Assembly (NCBI GenBank): GCA_945872325.1
Contig: CAMBZY010000261.1
Location: 1 to 5,210 of the forward strand
Length of the DNA: 5,210 bases
Direction of reading: 5' to 3'
Source of the DNA: Candidatus Kuenenia stuttgartensis
GTDB lineage: Bacteria; Planctomycetota; Planctomycetia; Isosphaerales; Isosphaeraceae
The notes below the pieces were generated by a model. The model saw nothing but the letters and a program-made list of their open reading frames with translations, ran no database searches and was not told the origin of the DNA. Shown one piece after another: positions 1 through 5,210 of the stretch (position 1 is its first letter; every line of letters begins with the position of its first letter). The position numbers and the translations under genes are program-made.

Positions 1-23
1 GCACCGCCTGATCAACAACCCCC

Positions 24-63
24 AAGGGTGGGACGGCAAAACCACGCCCACCCTTATTTTTTT
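24..63 (+). terminator. Rho-independent terminator of an upstream + strand gene
   Basis: A perfect 9-bp stem (AAGGGTGGG at 24-32 with CCCACCCTT at 47-55) encloses a 14-nt loop in which a further GG/CC pair is possible. It is followed by A and seven T (57-63). This is the classical intrinsic terminator layout for + strand transcription. It implies a + strand gene ending at or just before the window edge. A TGA at 9-11 is the nearest in-frame candidate stop, but only two codons precede it, so no CDS is called. Confidence 0.8.
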
Positions 64-117
64 CAACGCCTCCCAATCATCCCCCAAATCCGCCGAATAA
101 CCCCGAAAATGTCGGCC

Positions 118-137
118 CGATCCCCTCATCGGGATCG
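118..137. repeat. Perfect 7-bp hairpin
   Basis: CGATCCC (118-124) and GGGATCG (131-137) are perfect inverted copies around a 6-nt loop. No T-run follows on either strand, so it is not a standard intrinsic terminator. It may be a structured mRNA tail or another member of the palindrome population of this interval. Function unknown. Confidence 0.5.
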
Positions 138-287
138 CAATACGCAAAAAACCGAATCATTCAAATCAATTATTTTAAATAACGCAGGGCGCTAGCACAA
201 GGTTTCTATCAGCTCCAAACAAATCGCCTGACTAATACTACAGTTTGAGATCCAGTTGAAACAGCGTATTTTGAAGGATTTGCTTCA

Positions 288-331
288 GGGCCAAAGGCCC
301 GTTCCATACCAGCGAGGGCCAGCGGCCCTCG
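288..331. repeat. Paired GGGCC palindromes, left half of the composite element
   Basis: There are two adjacent short hairpins: GGGCC-AAA-GGCCC (288-300) and CGAGGGCC-AGC-GGCCCTCG (313-331, 8-bp stem with a 3-nt loop). Both have the tiny loop typical of extragenic palindromes. Neither is followed by a T-run. The first is part of the left middle arm and is mirrored at 506-520. Confidence 0.6.
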
Positions 332-359
332 TCAGTTGTCCAAACCGAAAAATGCTTTG

Positions 360-375
360 AGGGCTGAAAGCCCGA
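360..375. repeat. REP-like palindrome, inner left arm
   Basis: GGGCT-GAA-AGCCC is itself a hairpin. The 16 bases from 360 to 375 are also the exact reverse complement of 417-432. Palindromes of this GGGCTGAAAGCCC style are short extragenic elements. The mirrored partner makes this half of a BIME-like pair. Confidence 0.6.
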
Positions 376-416
376 TACCTCTCACGTCACGACTCAGGAA
401 ACAATATGCGAATGGG

Positions 417-432
417 TCGGGCTTTCAGCCCT
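417..432. repeat. REP-like palindrome, inner right arm
   Basis: This is the exact reverse complement of 360-375, containing GGGCT-TTC-AGCCC. It is separated from its partner by 41 bases with no strong structure of their own. Confidence 0.6.
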
Positions 433-505
433 TGTTTCACATCGCAAAGCAAAATGATTTGATCCGATATCCTCTCGATGGCCTTCGACCATTGCTGGTA
501 TGTGA

Positions 506-520
506 AGGGCCGTTGGCCCT
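506..520. repeat. AGGGCC-GTT-GGCCCT palindrome, right half of the composite element
   Basis: A 6-bp stem with a 3-nt loop. It lies in the right middle arm, where the reverse complement matches 284-313 at 26 of 30 positions. A further CTGGCG/CGCCAG stem (537-556, 8-nt loop) lies just to its right. Confidence 0.55.
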
Positions 521-737
521 GAAATCATAAAACTGACTGGCGACATGTGCCGCCAGAACATATTTACATGCATAGACTTGTGTAAAATCGACAAGCCTGG
601 GCCAAACTCCAACTGTAGTACTAACCGCTCAACATAAAAATCCTGGCCTATCCCGTAACTTTCCGATTCTTCTGAATCTGAAATACAATCGCTGCAAAAC
701 TCAGCAAACAGAGGCCTTTCCAGATCAATAGCCACCA

Positions 738-754
738 GGGCCTTCACCAGGCCC
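738..754. repeat. GGGCCT/AGGCCC palindrome downstream of the cupin-like gene
   Basis: GGGCCT (738-743) pairs with AGGCCC (749-754) around a 5-nt loop. It lies about 55 bases beyond the stop codon of the - strand gene. No T-run follows in the - direction, so at best it is a 3' mRNA stabilising hairpin. It matches the GGGCC style of the palindromes at 288-331 and 506-520. Confidence 0.4.
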
Positions 755-807
755 CGATGACACCTATCTCATTGATGATTCCAATGCAACTTCAGCGGTT
801 CCAAAAA

Positions 808-1551
808 TCAACCATACAACTGATTCACCCGCCCATAGCTCACCTTCGGAGCTTTGATCAGCCCGCCTGAAAGCTTCTCGCCCATGGGATCGACATAAAC
901 CCGGCCAGGACCATTTTGATTGGTCGGGTCTGTGTTATTGACGTGCACGTTGAAAATGAAACCGGTTTCGCTCTCGGCCGTGAACCAGTGGACGTTGTCC
1001 TTATGATCGGAAACAGTTGAAAATTCGCCCGGCTTGAAGGTGCGATCAATTGTCGGCTTCACAATGTAATGGTCTTTGTGATCTTCCACCCGATCATAAT
1101 GGCGACCCCTGAAATCGCCCTTAAGGACGATAAAACCGGTGGCCATGTTGTTATGCCCGTGAGGCACCACGGAACGCCCCTTGGTCATGGCAAAAACCTG
1201 TCGGCCAAAGACCAGATTCGTCGGCAGACCACCCACCTTGAAATCAACCGTCAGACTCTTGGCCCCCTTGGCCGGATAGTCCACCTGCTTGCTGAGCTTG
1301 TCGAAATCCAGCGTTTTCAGAAGATCCTCAAGGTTCACCCTGGCGTAAAGACCTTCCAGAGCCGATTGGAATTCGAGATCTTTTGTCTTATGGTCGGCCA
1401 CATCGCGACTGATCTGATAAAGCTGCTTGTACCAGTCGGTAAGCATCGGGCTGACATCGGCACCGAAAAGATTGTGGCTGGAAAGTGATTCAATCAACGC
1501 CAGGGCTGTGAGCGACGACAGAAAGTCGCGGCGGTTTGGCTCTTGAGACAT
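808..1551 (-). CDS. Tat-type exported protein with cupin-like C-terminal half, function unknown
   Basis: 247 residues. The N-terminus carries a twin-arginine motif (N6-R7-R8-D9-F10-L11) followed by a modest hydrophobic stretch, about 11-21, which suggests folded export to the periplasm. Residues 35-95 are predicted helical and charged. Residues 105-205 read as a beta-rich cupin-like domain. HGH at 131-133 begins a motif-1-like segment ending at G145, and PG at 174-175 with H183 and H188 forms a motif-2-like segment. The canonical Glu of cupin motif 1 seems replaced (A137/T138). The His residues could bind a metal, but no substrate can be assigned. The ATG at 1549-1551 is chosen because it places the Tat motif at the extreme N-terminus. 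A weak GGAG lies about 10 bases upstream. It is transcribed divergently from the nfeD operon, and its stop is followed by the repeat-rich interval without a clear terminator. That it is a real gene is fairly certain. The cupin assignment is inference. Confidence 0.8.
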   Translation of the reverse strand: MSQEPNRRDFLSSLTALALIESLSSHNLFGADVSPMLTDWYKQLYQISRDVADHKTKDLEFQSALEGLYARVNLEDLLKTLDFDKLSKQVDYPAKGAKSLTVDFKVGGLPTNLVFGRQVFAMTKGRSVVPHGHNNMATGFIVLKGDFRGRHYDRVEDHKDHYIVKPTIDRTFKPGEFSTVSDHKDNVHWFTAESETGFIFNVHVNNTDPTNQNGPGRVYVDPMGEKLSGGLIKAPKVSYGRVNQLYG

Positions 1552-1719
1552 CGCAATGGGGCTCCGGTTAGGAATGAAGCTGGTTCAAGATTGTGGATTG
1601 ATGTGAATCAGACACGATCCTCGACTGATCTTATTCACACTATCGTGCCGGTACGCCCAAAGATAGAAGTTTTTACGAATAAAGTTGGGACCAAAGTTTT
1701 CTCCTGAACTCCCGATTTT

Positions 1720-1749
1720 TTGACCTCCCCGTATCAGCCTGCATATAAT
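1720..1749 (+). promoter_or_regulatory. Sigma-70-type promoter of the nfeD operon
   Basis: TTGACC (1720-1725, five of six matches to the -35 consensus) and TATAAT (1744-1749, perfect -10) are separated by 18 bases. The predicted transcript would begin near 1756, giving a leader of about 60 bases before the ATG at 1819. The position between two divergent genes fits. It also shows that an upstream in-frame TTG at 1720 lies in the -35 box and cannot be the start of a protein made from this promoter. Confidence 0.75.
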
Positions 1750-1818
1750 CAGATTATCATAGACTTTCGGCCAATCCTTACCCAATTCAAACTTAAGCTG
1801 ACGAGGCGAGAACGCAAC

Positions 1819-4104
1819 ATGAGCCCCCCTCGCCTGATTACGATCCAACTGCTTCTTTTGACTCTCTTTACCACTTTATTCGGATTCTCTGACGCAGCCC
1901 ATGCTCAAAACACGGCCGCCGCCGAACCGAACGGTCAGGCCGAAAAAACTCCCGGCCAGTTTTTTATCGTACAAGAGCCGATCACCGACCAATCGGTCAG
2001 GAAACTCGAATCCGCCGCAATGGCTTACGTACGCAAGGAAACCGATAAAGGCAAAGCCCCAATCCTGATCTTCGAGTTCCGCAGCCGATCGACCGCCGAT
2101 CAACCTGCCAGCCGATTCGGATCTGTCCTGGAATTGTGCCAACTGATCTCCCGAAAACTCACGGGAGCCAGATTGGTCGTCGGTTACGTTCCAGAGCCAC
2201 TCACAGGCTATGCGGCTCTGGCCCCACTGGCCTGCCAGGAGGTCATCTTCGGAACCAAAGCCACCATCGGCCAAATCGTTCCGCCCAATACAGACGCTCT
2301 CACGGCCCGAACTGCTCGCGGATTTGCAGCCGAACTTGCCACCAGCCTCGGCCGATCCTCTGACCTGTATGAAGCCCTGATTGACGACCGCATCGAGCTT
2401 CTGGAACTGACCACAGCCGACAACCAGCGTCACTACGTCTTAAAAGATCGTTACGAAGCCTTCGCACGAACAAAGGCCGTGGCCCATCAGCAACCCGCCT
2501 GGCCCGCAGGTTCAAGACGGATGATCGACGCAACCAAAGCACGTGGAGTTCTCTCCAGGCTCACGGTCGATAATCCTCAGGAAATTCTGGCCGTTTATCG
2601 GCTCGACGAATCCGCTCTCAGGCCCGACCCAACCCTGGGAGTGGCCACAAAGGGCCTTTGGATCAATCTCAATGGAAAACTCGACAATTTCAAGCTCGGC
2701 TACATCAAACGCAAGCTAGGCCTATTAACAGGCTCTAACATCAATGTGGTCGTATTGGAGATGGACATTCGGGGCGACGATCTCGTAGTCGCTGCCGAAC
2801 TGGCCAATCAGCTCGACAAACTGACCAACGTTCGCAAAGTGGCCTACATCACAGGCAAGGCTGAAGGTGCAGCTGTTCTGCCAATGCTGGCCTGCGACAT
2901 GATTTTTGTGAAGCCTGGAGCAAAAATCGGCGACACCTATCTGCAAAATCTGCCTGAAGGTAAGTCGAAGCCGAAAGTGCCCACTCAGGCCTCAATCACA
3001 GCGGCGAGCAACGATGCCCAACGCTTTGCAAAAGCACATGGATACGCCCAAGGCCTGGCCAAAGGTCTGTTCGAGCCTGACGTAACCATTGTGAAAGCTC
3101 AGGACTTAAATTCAGGGGCCGTTGTTGCAGTCGATAAAGCCGATGTGGAAGCCGAACCAAAGCGATTTCGCCAGCGAGAGATTTTGAAGCCTGCTGGAGA
3201 GCACTGGACATTCGATAGCACTTTGGCTGTAAGTATGGGATTGGCGACTGTCGAAGAGTCGGCCGACAGCCTGATCACACGCATCGGGCTTGATCAGGAC
3301 CGGCTCGAGAAAATCGGCCCATCGTGGGTCGACTACCTGATCGCCATCCTCAATAATCGCCTGATGACCGGCTTTATCCTGACCATGGGCCTGTTCCTGC
3401 TGGTCCTCGAATTCAAGCTGCCGGGGATCGGACTGCCAGCGATCGGGTCCACCATCTGCTTCACCCTGTTTTTCTGGAGCCATTACCTGAGCGGAACGGC
3501 CGATCAGTTAGAGATCCTTTTGTTTGCGATTGGCTTGATTTGTCTCGCTCTGGAGCTGTTCGTTTTTCCTGGATTCGGGATTTTCGGGCTTGCCGGAGTC
3601 CTGCTCACCATCACGTCGATCGTTCTGGCAAGCCACACGTTCCTCTGGCCGAGCGGGGCCTCGGAATACCGCGAAATGGGCCAGACATTGATCCAACTCC
3701 TCTCAGCGCTGGCTGTTGTGGTCACCGGAATTGTCTGGGTCGGTAAGAACATGCAGAAAGTTCCGTTTCTCAAGGGGTTGGTCCTCCTGCCCTCAGATCG
3801 GCCCAGCTATCACCAGGAACTGGATCAAACCATTCCAGGCGATACAGAGCTGAATTTAAGCCACCTGATCGGCCAGATCGGCCTGACCACCACTCCACTT
3901 AGGCCCACAGGCAAGGCCAGATTCGGAGACCTGATTGTGGACGCCACAGCGCAGACCGGCGCACTTGAGCACAATCAGTCTGTGGAAGTGGTGGCTACAC
4001 GAGGCCTTAGAGTGATCGTGCGCGACGTGCGATCGCCAGATTCACGGTTGATCGAACGGTCCAGCGATCCATTCCAGTTTGATGAGGATCTGTTCAAATC
4101 GTGA
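1819..4104 (+). CDS. Long NfeD-family membrane protein with two tandem ClpP-like domains
   Basis: 761 residues from the ATG. Residues 1-29 form a Sec signal peptide (hydrophobic core about 6-22, likely cleavage after AHA). Two ClpP/crotonase-like domains follow, about 45-220 and 275-480. The matching elements are G130...LACQEVIF...IG151 in the first and G350...LACDMIF...IG371 in the second. About 505-641 is a membrane block of four or five segments with the Pro-Gly turns typical of NfeD (LPGIG at 534-538, FPGFG at 583-587). Residues about 682-737 form the NfeD C-terminal OB-fold (GQIG, LRPTGKA, VEVV, LRVIV). Family knowledge: NfeD proteins partner SPFH/flotillin-like proteins at membranes, and archaeal PH1510 is a Ser/Lys protease acting on stomatin. 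By eye, Gly occupies the catalytic Ser position in both domains, so proteolysis is doubtful. The ATG start is preferred over the in-frame TTG at 1720 because of the promoter and the signal peptide. The RBS is weak (GAGG, 12 bases upstream). The gene overlaps the next by 4 bases. Confidence 0.9.
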   Translation: MSPPRLITIQLLLLTLFTTLFGFSDAAHAQNTAAAEPNGQAEKTPGQFFIVQEPITDQSVRKLESAAMAYVRKETDKGKAPILIFEFRSRSTADQPASRFGSVLELCQLISRKLTGARLVVGYVPEPLTGYAALAPLACQEVIFGTKATIGQIVPPNTDALTARTARGFAAELATSLGRSSDLYEALIDDRIELLELTTADNQRHYVLKDRYEAFARTKAVAHQQPAWPAGSRRMIDATKARGVLSRLTVDNPQEILAVYRLDESALRPDPTLGVATKGLWINLNGKLDNFKLGYIKRKLGLLTGSNINVVVLEMDIRGDDLVVAAELANQLDKLTNVRKVAYITGKAEGAAVLPMLACDMIFVKPGAKIGDTYLQNLPEGKSKPKVPTQASITAASNDAQRFAKAHGYAQGLAKGLFEPDVTIVKAQDLNSGAVVAVDKADVEAEPKRFRQREILKPAGEHWTFDSTLAVSMGLATVEESADSLITRIGLDQDRLEKIGPSWVDYLIAILNNRLMTGFILTMGLFLLVLEFKLPGIGLPAIGSTICFTLFFWSHYLSGTADQLEILLFAIGLICLALELFVFPGFGIFGLAGVLLTITSIVLASHTFLWPSGASEYREMGQTLIQLLSALAVVVTGIVWVGKNMQKVPFLKGLVLLPSDRPSYHQELDQTIPGDTELNLSHLIGQIGLTTTPLRPTGKARFGDLIVDATAQTGALEHNQSVEVVATRGLRVIVRDVRSPDSRLIERSSDPFQFDEDLFKS

Positions 4105-4610
4105 ATCTCTATATCTGGCCGACACTGCTGCTGATCGGCTCACTGCTCCTGATTTTTCTCGAAGTTTTCCTGCCCTCCGCAGGCTTGATTCCGCTCATGG
4201 CCATAGGCCTCTCAGCCGCATCAATCTGGAGCGCATTTGCCGTATCCACCATGACAGGCCTGATTTTTCTGGCCATTGAATTGGCCCTTTTGCCAGTCGT
4301 GGTCCTGATGGCAGCATCGGTCTGGCCGCATACTCCGATGGCTCGATTTTTCATGCTGAAACCACCTGGCGATGGAGACAAGCCGGAATTTGGGGAGATG
4401 AAAGGCGAATATCAGTTCGATCTCCAAGCCTTGGTCGGACAAGTCGGATTCGCAATGACCGACCTAAAGCCAGGCGGAACGGTGGAAGTGGAAAATCAAA
4501 GGGTCGACGCCCTGACCGACGAAGGGTTTATCCCGGCAGACACAACCATCAAAGTAATCGGAACCCGCCAAAGCCAATTGCTGGTAAGAAGTTATATTCA
4601 CAACAGCTAA
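4101..4610 (+). CDS. Short NfeD-family membrane protein
   Basis: 169 residues starting on GTG, whose bases overlap the preceding TGA stop (GTGA, 4101-4104). This implies translational coupling with the long nfeD gene. GAGGA at 4084-4088 inside the upstream gene can serve as RBS, 12 bases away. Residues about 8-27, 28-47 and 52-73 are membrane segments, with a characteristic E21-x-F-L-P25 turn and a following Gly. Residues about 108-163 form the soluble OB-fold typical of NfeD C-terminal domains (LVGQVG, DLKPGGTVEV, an Ala/Asp-rich loop, then IKVIG and LLV). There is no signal peptide or protease domain, as expected for the short NfeD class that pairs with SPFH proteins. It probably assembles in the cytoplasmic membrane with its longer neighbour. 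A flotillin-like gene commonly sits beside this class but is absent from this window. Confidence 0.88.
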   Translation: MNLYIWPTLLLIGSLLLIFLEVFLPSAGLIPLMAIGLSAASIWSAFAVSTMTGLIFLAIELALLPVVVLMAASVWPHTPMARFFMLKPPGDGDKPEFGEMKGEYQFDLQALVGQVGFAMTDLKPGGTVEVENQRVDALTDEGFIPADTTIKVIGTRQSQLLVRSYIHNS

Positions 4611-4641
4611 AGAACAATTGGCCTATAATGCTTCAGCTTGG

Positions 4642-4678
4642 TTTACCTAGCCGGTCTTGGCGATAGCCCCGGTTGGAT
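4642..4678. repeat. 37-nt tandem direct repeat, copy 1
   Basis: Identical over all 37 bases to 4683-4719. The period is 41 and the spacer is 4 bases (4679-4682). Each unit can fold: CCGG and CCGG flank an inner GGC-GATA-GCC hairpin with an asymmetric TCTT bulge. The perfect identity suggests recent duplication or active maintenance. Function unknown. The 4-base gap excludes a CRISPR array. Confidence 0.85.
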
Positions 4679-4682
4679 GGGA

Positions 4683-4719
4683 TTTACCTAGCCGGTCTTG
4701 GCGATAGCCCCGGTTGGAT
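4683..4719. repeat. 37-nt tandem direct repeat, copy 2
   Basis: Exact second copy of 4642-4678 with the same potential fold (CCGG-TCTT-GGC-GATA-GCC-CCGG at 4692-4713). The match ends exactly at 4719, where the flanking bases differ (4679 G versus 4720 T). I see no third or degenerate copy on either side. Confidence 0.85.
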
Positions 4720-4866
4720 TTAATCTGCGGAAACTATTGACGCCCATAAGCGTATTTCTATTGGCACGGCCCCCTGACCGGTAGGGCTTTCGCACTTTCA
4801 ATCAATACGCTTGCAATATATTATAATGAACATTTTATATCGCACCGAAAATCAAACGCAAAACCC

Positions 4867-4886
4867 GCCATGTCAGGGGACATGGC
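4867..4886. repeat. Perfect 8-bp hairpin, GCCATGTC/GACATGGC
   Basis: GCCATGTC (4867-4874) pairs perfectly with GACATGGC (4879-4886) around the tetraloop AGGG. A CTTTTTAG lies about 17 bases downstream on the + strand, too far for a standard intrinsic terminator. It could still be the 3' boundary of the nfeD transcript, or another extragenic palindrome. Confidence 0.55.
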
Positions 4887-4935
4887 CTACATAACATGTT
4901 ACTTTTTAGAGAATAATCGAAAAACAACAACATTC

Positions 4936-4971
4936 AAAAACAAAAGGGAGCAGCCTTTGCAGGCCGCTCCC
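4936..4971 (-). terminator. Rho-independent terminator of the - strand gene at the right edge
   Basis: Read on the - strand, GGGAGCGGCC pairs with GGCTGCTCCC as a 10-bp stem with a single G-U wobble and a TGCAAA loop (loop at 4956-4961 in + coordinates). It is followed directly by TTTTGTTTTT (4945 down to 4936). It sits about 40 bases beyond the stop codon at 5013-5015, which confirms that the reading direction there is -. Confidence 0.9.
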
Positions 4972-5012
4972 TGATTGCTTTGAGATATCCCGTCAGACTT
5001 CGAAAATCAGAC

Positions 5013-5210
5013 TTACTTCGCGGCCGTCGTAGCCACGTTTGTTTTCGAAGCCGGCTTGGCCTTGAGCTCATCTTCCAAAGCTTTGGCTTCAAAATCCAGG
5101 GCTTTCTTGCGACCTGCAACCTTGGCCAAATCGGCTTTTTTCGCTGCAATCGCAACATCAGCCGCTGTTTTGGCAGCAATGGCCTTGTCAAGCTCAGGCT
5201 TTACACCATT
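5013..5210 (-). CDS. C-terminal 65 residues of a Lys/Ala-rich protein of unknown function (partial)
   Basis: A reading frame enters from the right edge of the window and ends with TAA at 5013-5015. The visible 65 residues are dominated by Ala and Lys with interspersed Asp/Glu. They contain repeated short patterns such as AIAAK, AAKKADLAK and FEAKALEDELKAK, which suggest a long amphipathic helix or coiled coil, and end in a Thr/Ala-rich tail. It has no cysteine, tryptophan or obvious motif. The frame is supported by its helical composition and by the strong terminator 40 bases after the stop. An overlapping open frame at 4934-5191 on the same strand starts internally, runs into the terminator and is Arg/Pro-rich, as expected of a shadow frame. 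Histone-H1-like or envelope-associated coiled-coil proteins are possible, but nothing visible decides. Confidence 0.7.
   Translation of the reverse strand, partial: NGVKPELDKAIAAKTAADVAIAAKKADLAKVAGRKKALDFEAKALEDELKAKPASKTNVATTAAK

Larger units (their letters stand above)
230..626. repeat. Composite nested inverted-repeat element
   Basis: Three pairs of inverted repeats are nested inside each other. The outer pair, 230-249 versus 607-626, matches at 16 of 20 positions and includes the perfect core TACTACAGTT. The middle pair, 284-313 versus 494-523, matches at 26 of 30 positions, with perfect blocks TTCAGGGCCAA and CATACCAGC. The inner pair, 360-375 versus 417-432, is a perfect 16 of 16. No open reading frame inside looks like a transposase and I could not identify a target-site duplication. 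The layout resembles a non-autonomous, MITE-like or BIME-like unit (paired REP-type palindromes facing each other). Whether it moves as one unit or is an accretion of separate palindromes cannot be settled from one copy. Confidence 0.6.
64..807. other. Long non-coding, repeat-rich intergenic region
   Basis: I see no convincing gene in these roughly 740 bases. The two longest open frames (336-530 on + and 394-747 on -) run straight through the palindromes, and their translations show no domain, signal or family resemblance. What the region does hold is secondary structure. There is a 7-bp hairpin at 118-137, five GGGCC- or GGGCT-type palindromes between 288 and 520, a CTGGCG/CGCCAG stem at 537-556, a GGGCCT/AGGCCC stem at 738-754, and three nested inverted-repeat pairs. 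The region lies between a + strand terminator on the left and the 3' end of a - strand gene on the right, so it is a convergent 3'-3' interval and not a promoter region. Confidence 0.7.
4611..4935. other. Convergent intergenic region with repeats
   Basis: About 325 bases between the 3' ends of the nfeD operon and a convergent - strand gene. I see no credible gene. It contains a 37-nt tandem duplication (4642-4719), an imperfect palindrome CCCT-g-ACCGGT-AGGG (4772-4786), an AT-rich stretch (4811-4841) and a perfect 8-bp hairpin (4867-4886). No hairpin with a T-run was found to end the nfeD transcript. The structured repeats may serve that role. Confidence 0.65.

Noticed and set aside
1..23. 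Tail of an upstream + strand CDS ending at TGA 9-11
   Set aside because: Only two codons would be visible, and another frame stays open past the terminator stem, so the frame cannot be decided.
336..530. 64-codon open frame on the + strand
   Set aside because: It spans three of the palindromes, and the composition reflects repeat sequence. No supporting signal was seen.
394..747. 117-codon open frame on the - strand
   Set aside because: It runs through the right middle arm and the inner right arm of the inverted-repeat element, has no recognisable domain or RBS, and its translation looks like read-through of palindromes.
1069..1488. 139-codon + strand open frame
   Set aside because: It is fully antisense to the Tat/cupin-like gene, which has a coherent protein architecture in the opposite direction.
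1585..1848. 87-codon - strand open frame in the divergent intergenic region
   Set aside because: It overlaps the promoter and signal-peptide region of the long nfeD gene and has no recognisable features.
4642..4719. Possible minimal CRISPR array
   Set aside because: There are only two repeats, with a 4-base gap, far shorter than any spacer. No cas gene is nearby.
4822..4827. TATAAT as a possible promoter -10 box (also TATAAT at 4624-4629)
   Set aside because: Neither has an acceptable -35 hexamer at 16-19 bases, and no gene lies downstream on the + strand. The first is in an AT-rich stretch where such matches arise by chance.
4934..5191. 85-codon - strand open frame
   Set aside because: Its C-terminal codons read into the terminator stem. 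The Arg/Pro-rich translation is a shadow of the Lys/Ala-rich frame that ends at 5013.

Overview
The window looks like chromosomal DNA of a planctomycete (Planctomycetota). This rests on the combination of a long two-part NfeD protein followed by a short NfeD paralogue, a small secreted protein with an N-terminal 'NRRDFL' twin-arginine motif, weak Shine-Dalgarno sequences, and intergenic regions full of short GGGCC/GGCCC-type palindromes. The assignment is inference from gene style. No rRNA or other taxonomic marker is present.

Layout: (1) Positions 1-63 hold a strong rho-independent terminator on the + strand, presumably ending a gene that lies just outside the window. (2) Positions 64-807 are non-coding and repeat-rich. 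They contain a set of three nested inverted-repeat pairs (about 230-626) built around short palindromes. (3) Positions 808-1551 (-) encode a Tat-type secreted protein with a cupin-like half, function unknown. (4) Positions 1552-1818 are the divergent intergenic region, with a near-consensus sigma-70 type promoter (TTGACC-18-TATAAT) reading into the next operon. (5) Positions 1819-4104 (+) encode a 761-residue exported membrane protein: signal peptide, two ClpP/crotonase-like domains in tandem, a membrane block and a C-terminal NfeD OB-fold. (6) Positions 4101-4610 (+) encode a 169-residue short NfeD protein that starts on GTG inside the previous gene's stop (GTGA overlap). (7) Positions 4611-4935 are non-coding, with a 37-nt tandem duplication and two palindromes. 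(8) Positions 5013-5210 (-) are the C-terminal end of a Lys/Ala-rich, probably helical protein of unknown function, followed by a clear rho-independent terminator at 4936-4971.

The two nfeD genes form one translationally coupled unit. NfeD proteins are membrane partners of SPFH (flotillin/stomatin-like) proteins in other bacteria, but no SPFH gene follows here: the operon runs into repeats and a convergent gene. Both ClpP-like domains of the long NfeD appear to have Gly where active family members carry the catalytic Ser, so the protein is more likely a scaffold than a protease. Both repeat-rich stretches lie between gene 3' ends, where they do not separate promoters from genes. I see no evidence of a defence system, CRISPR array, transposase or RNA gene.
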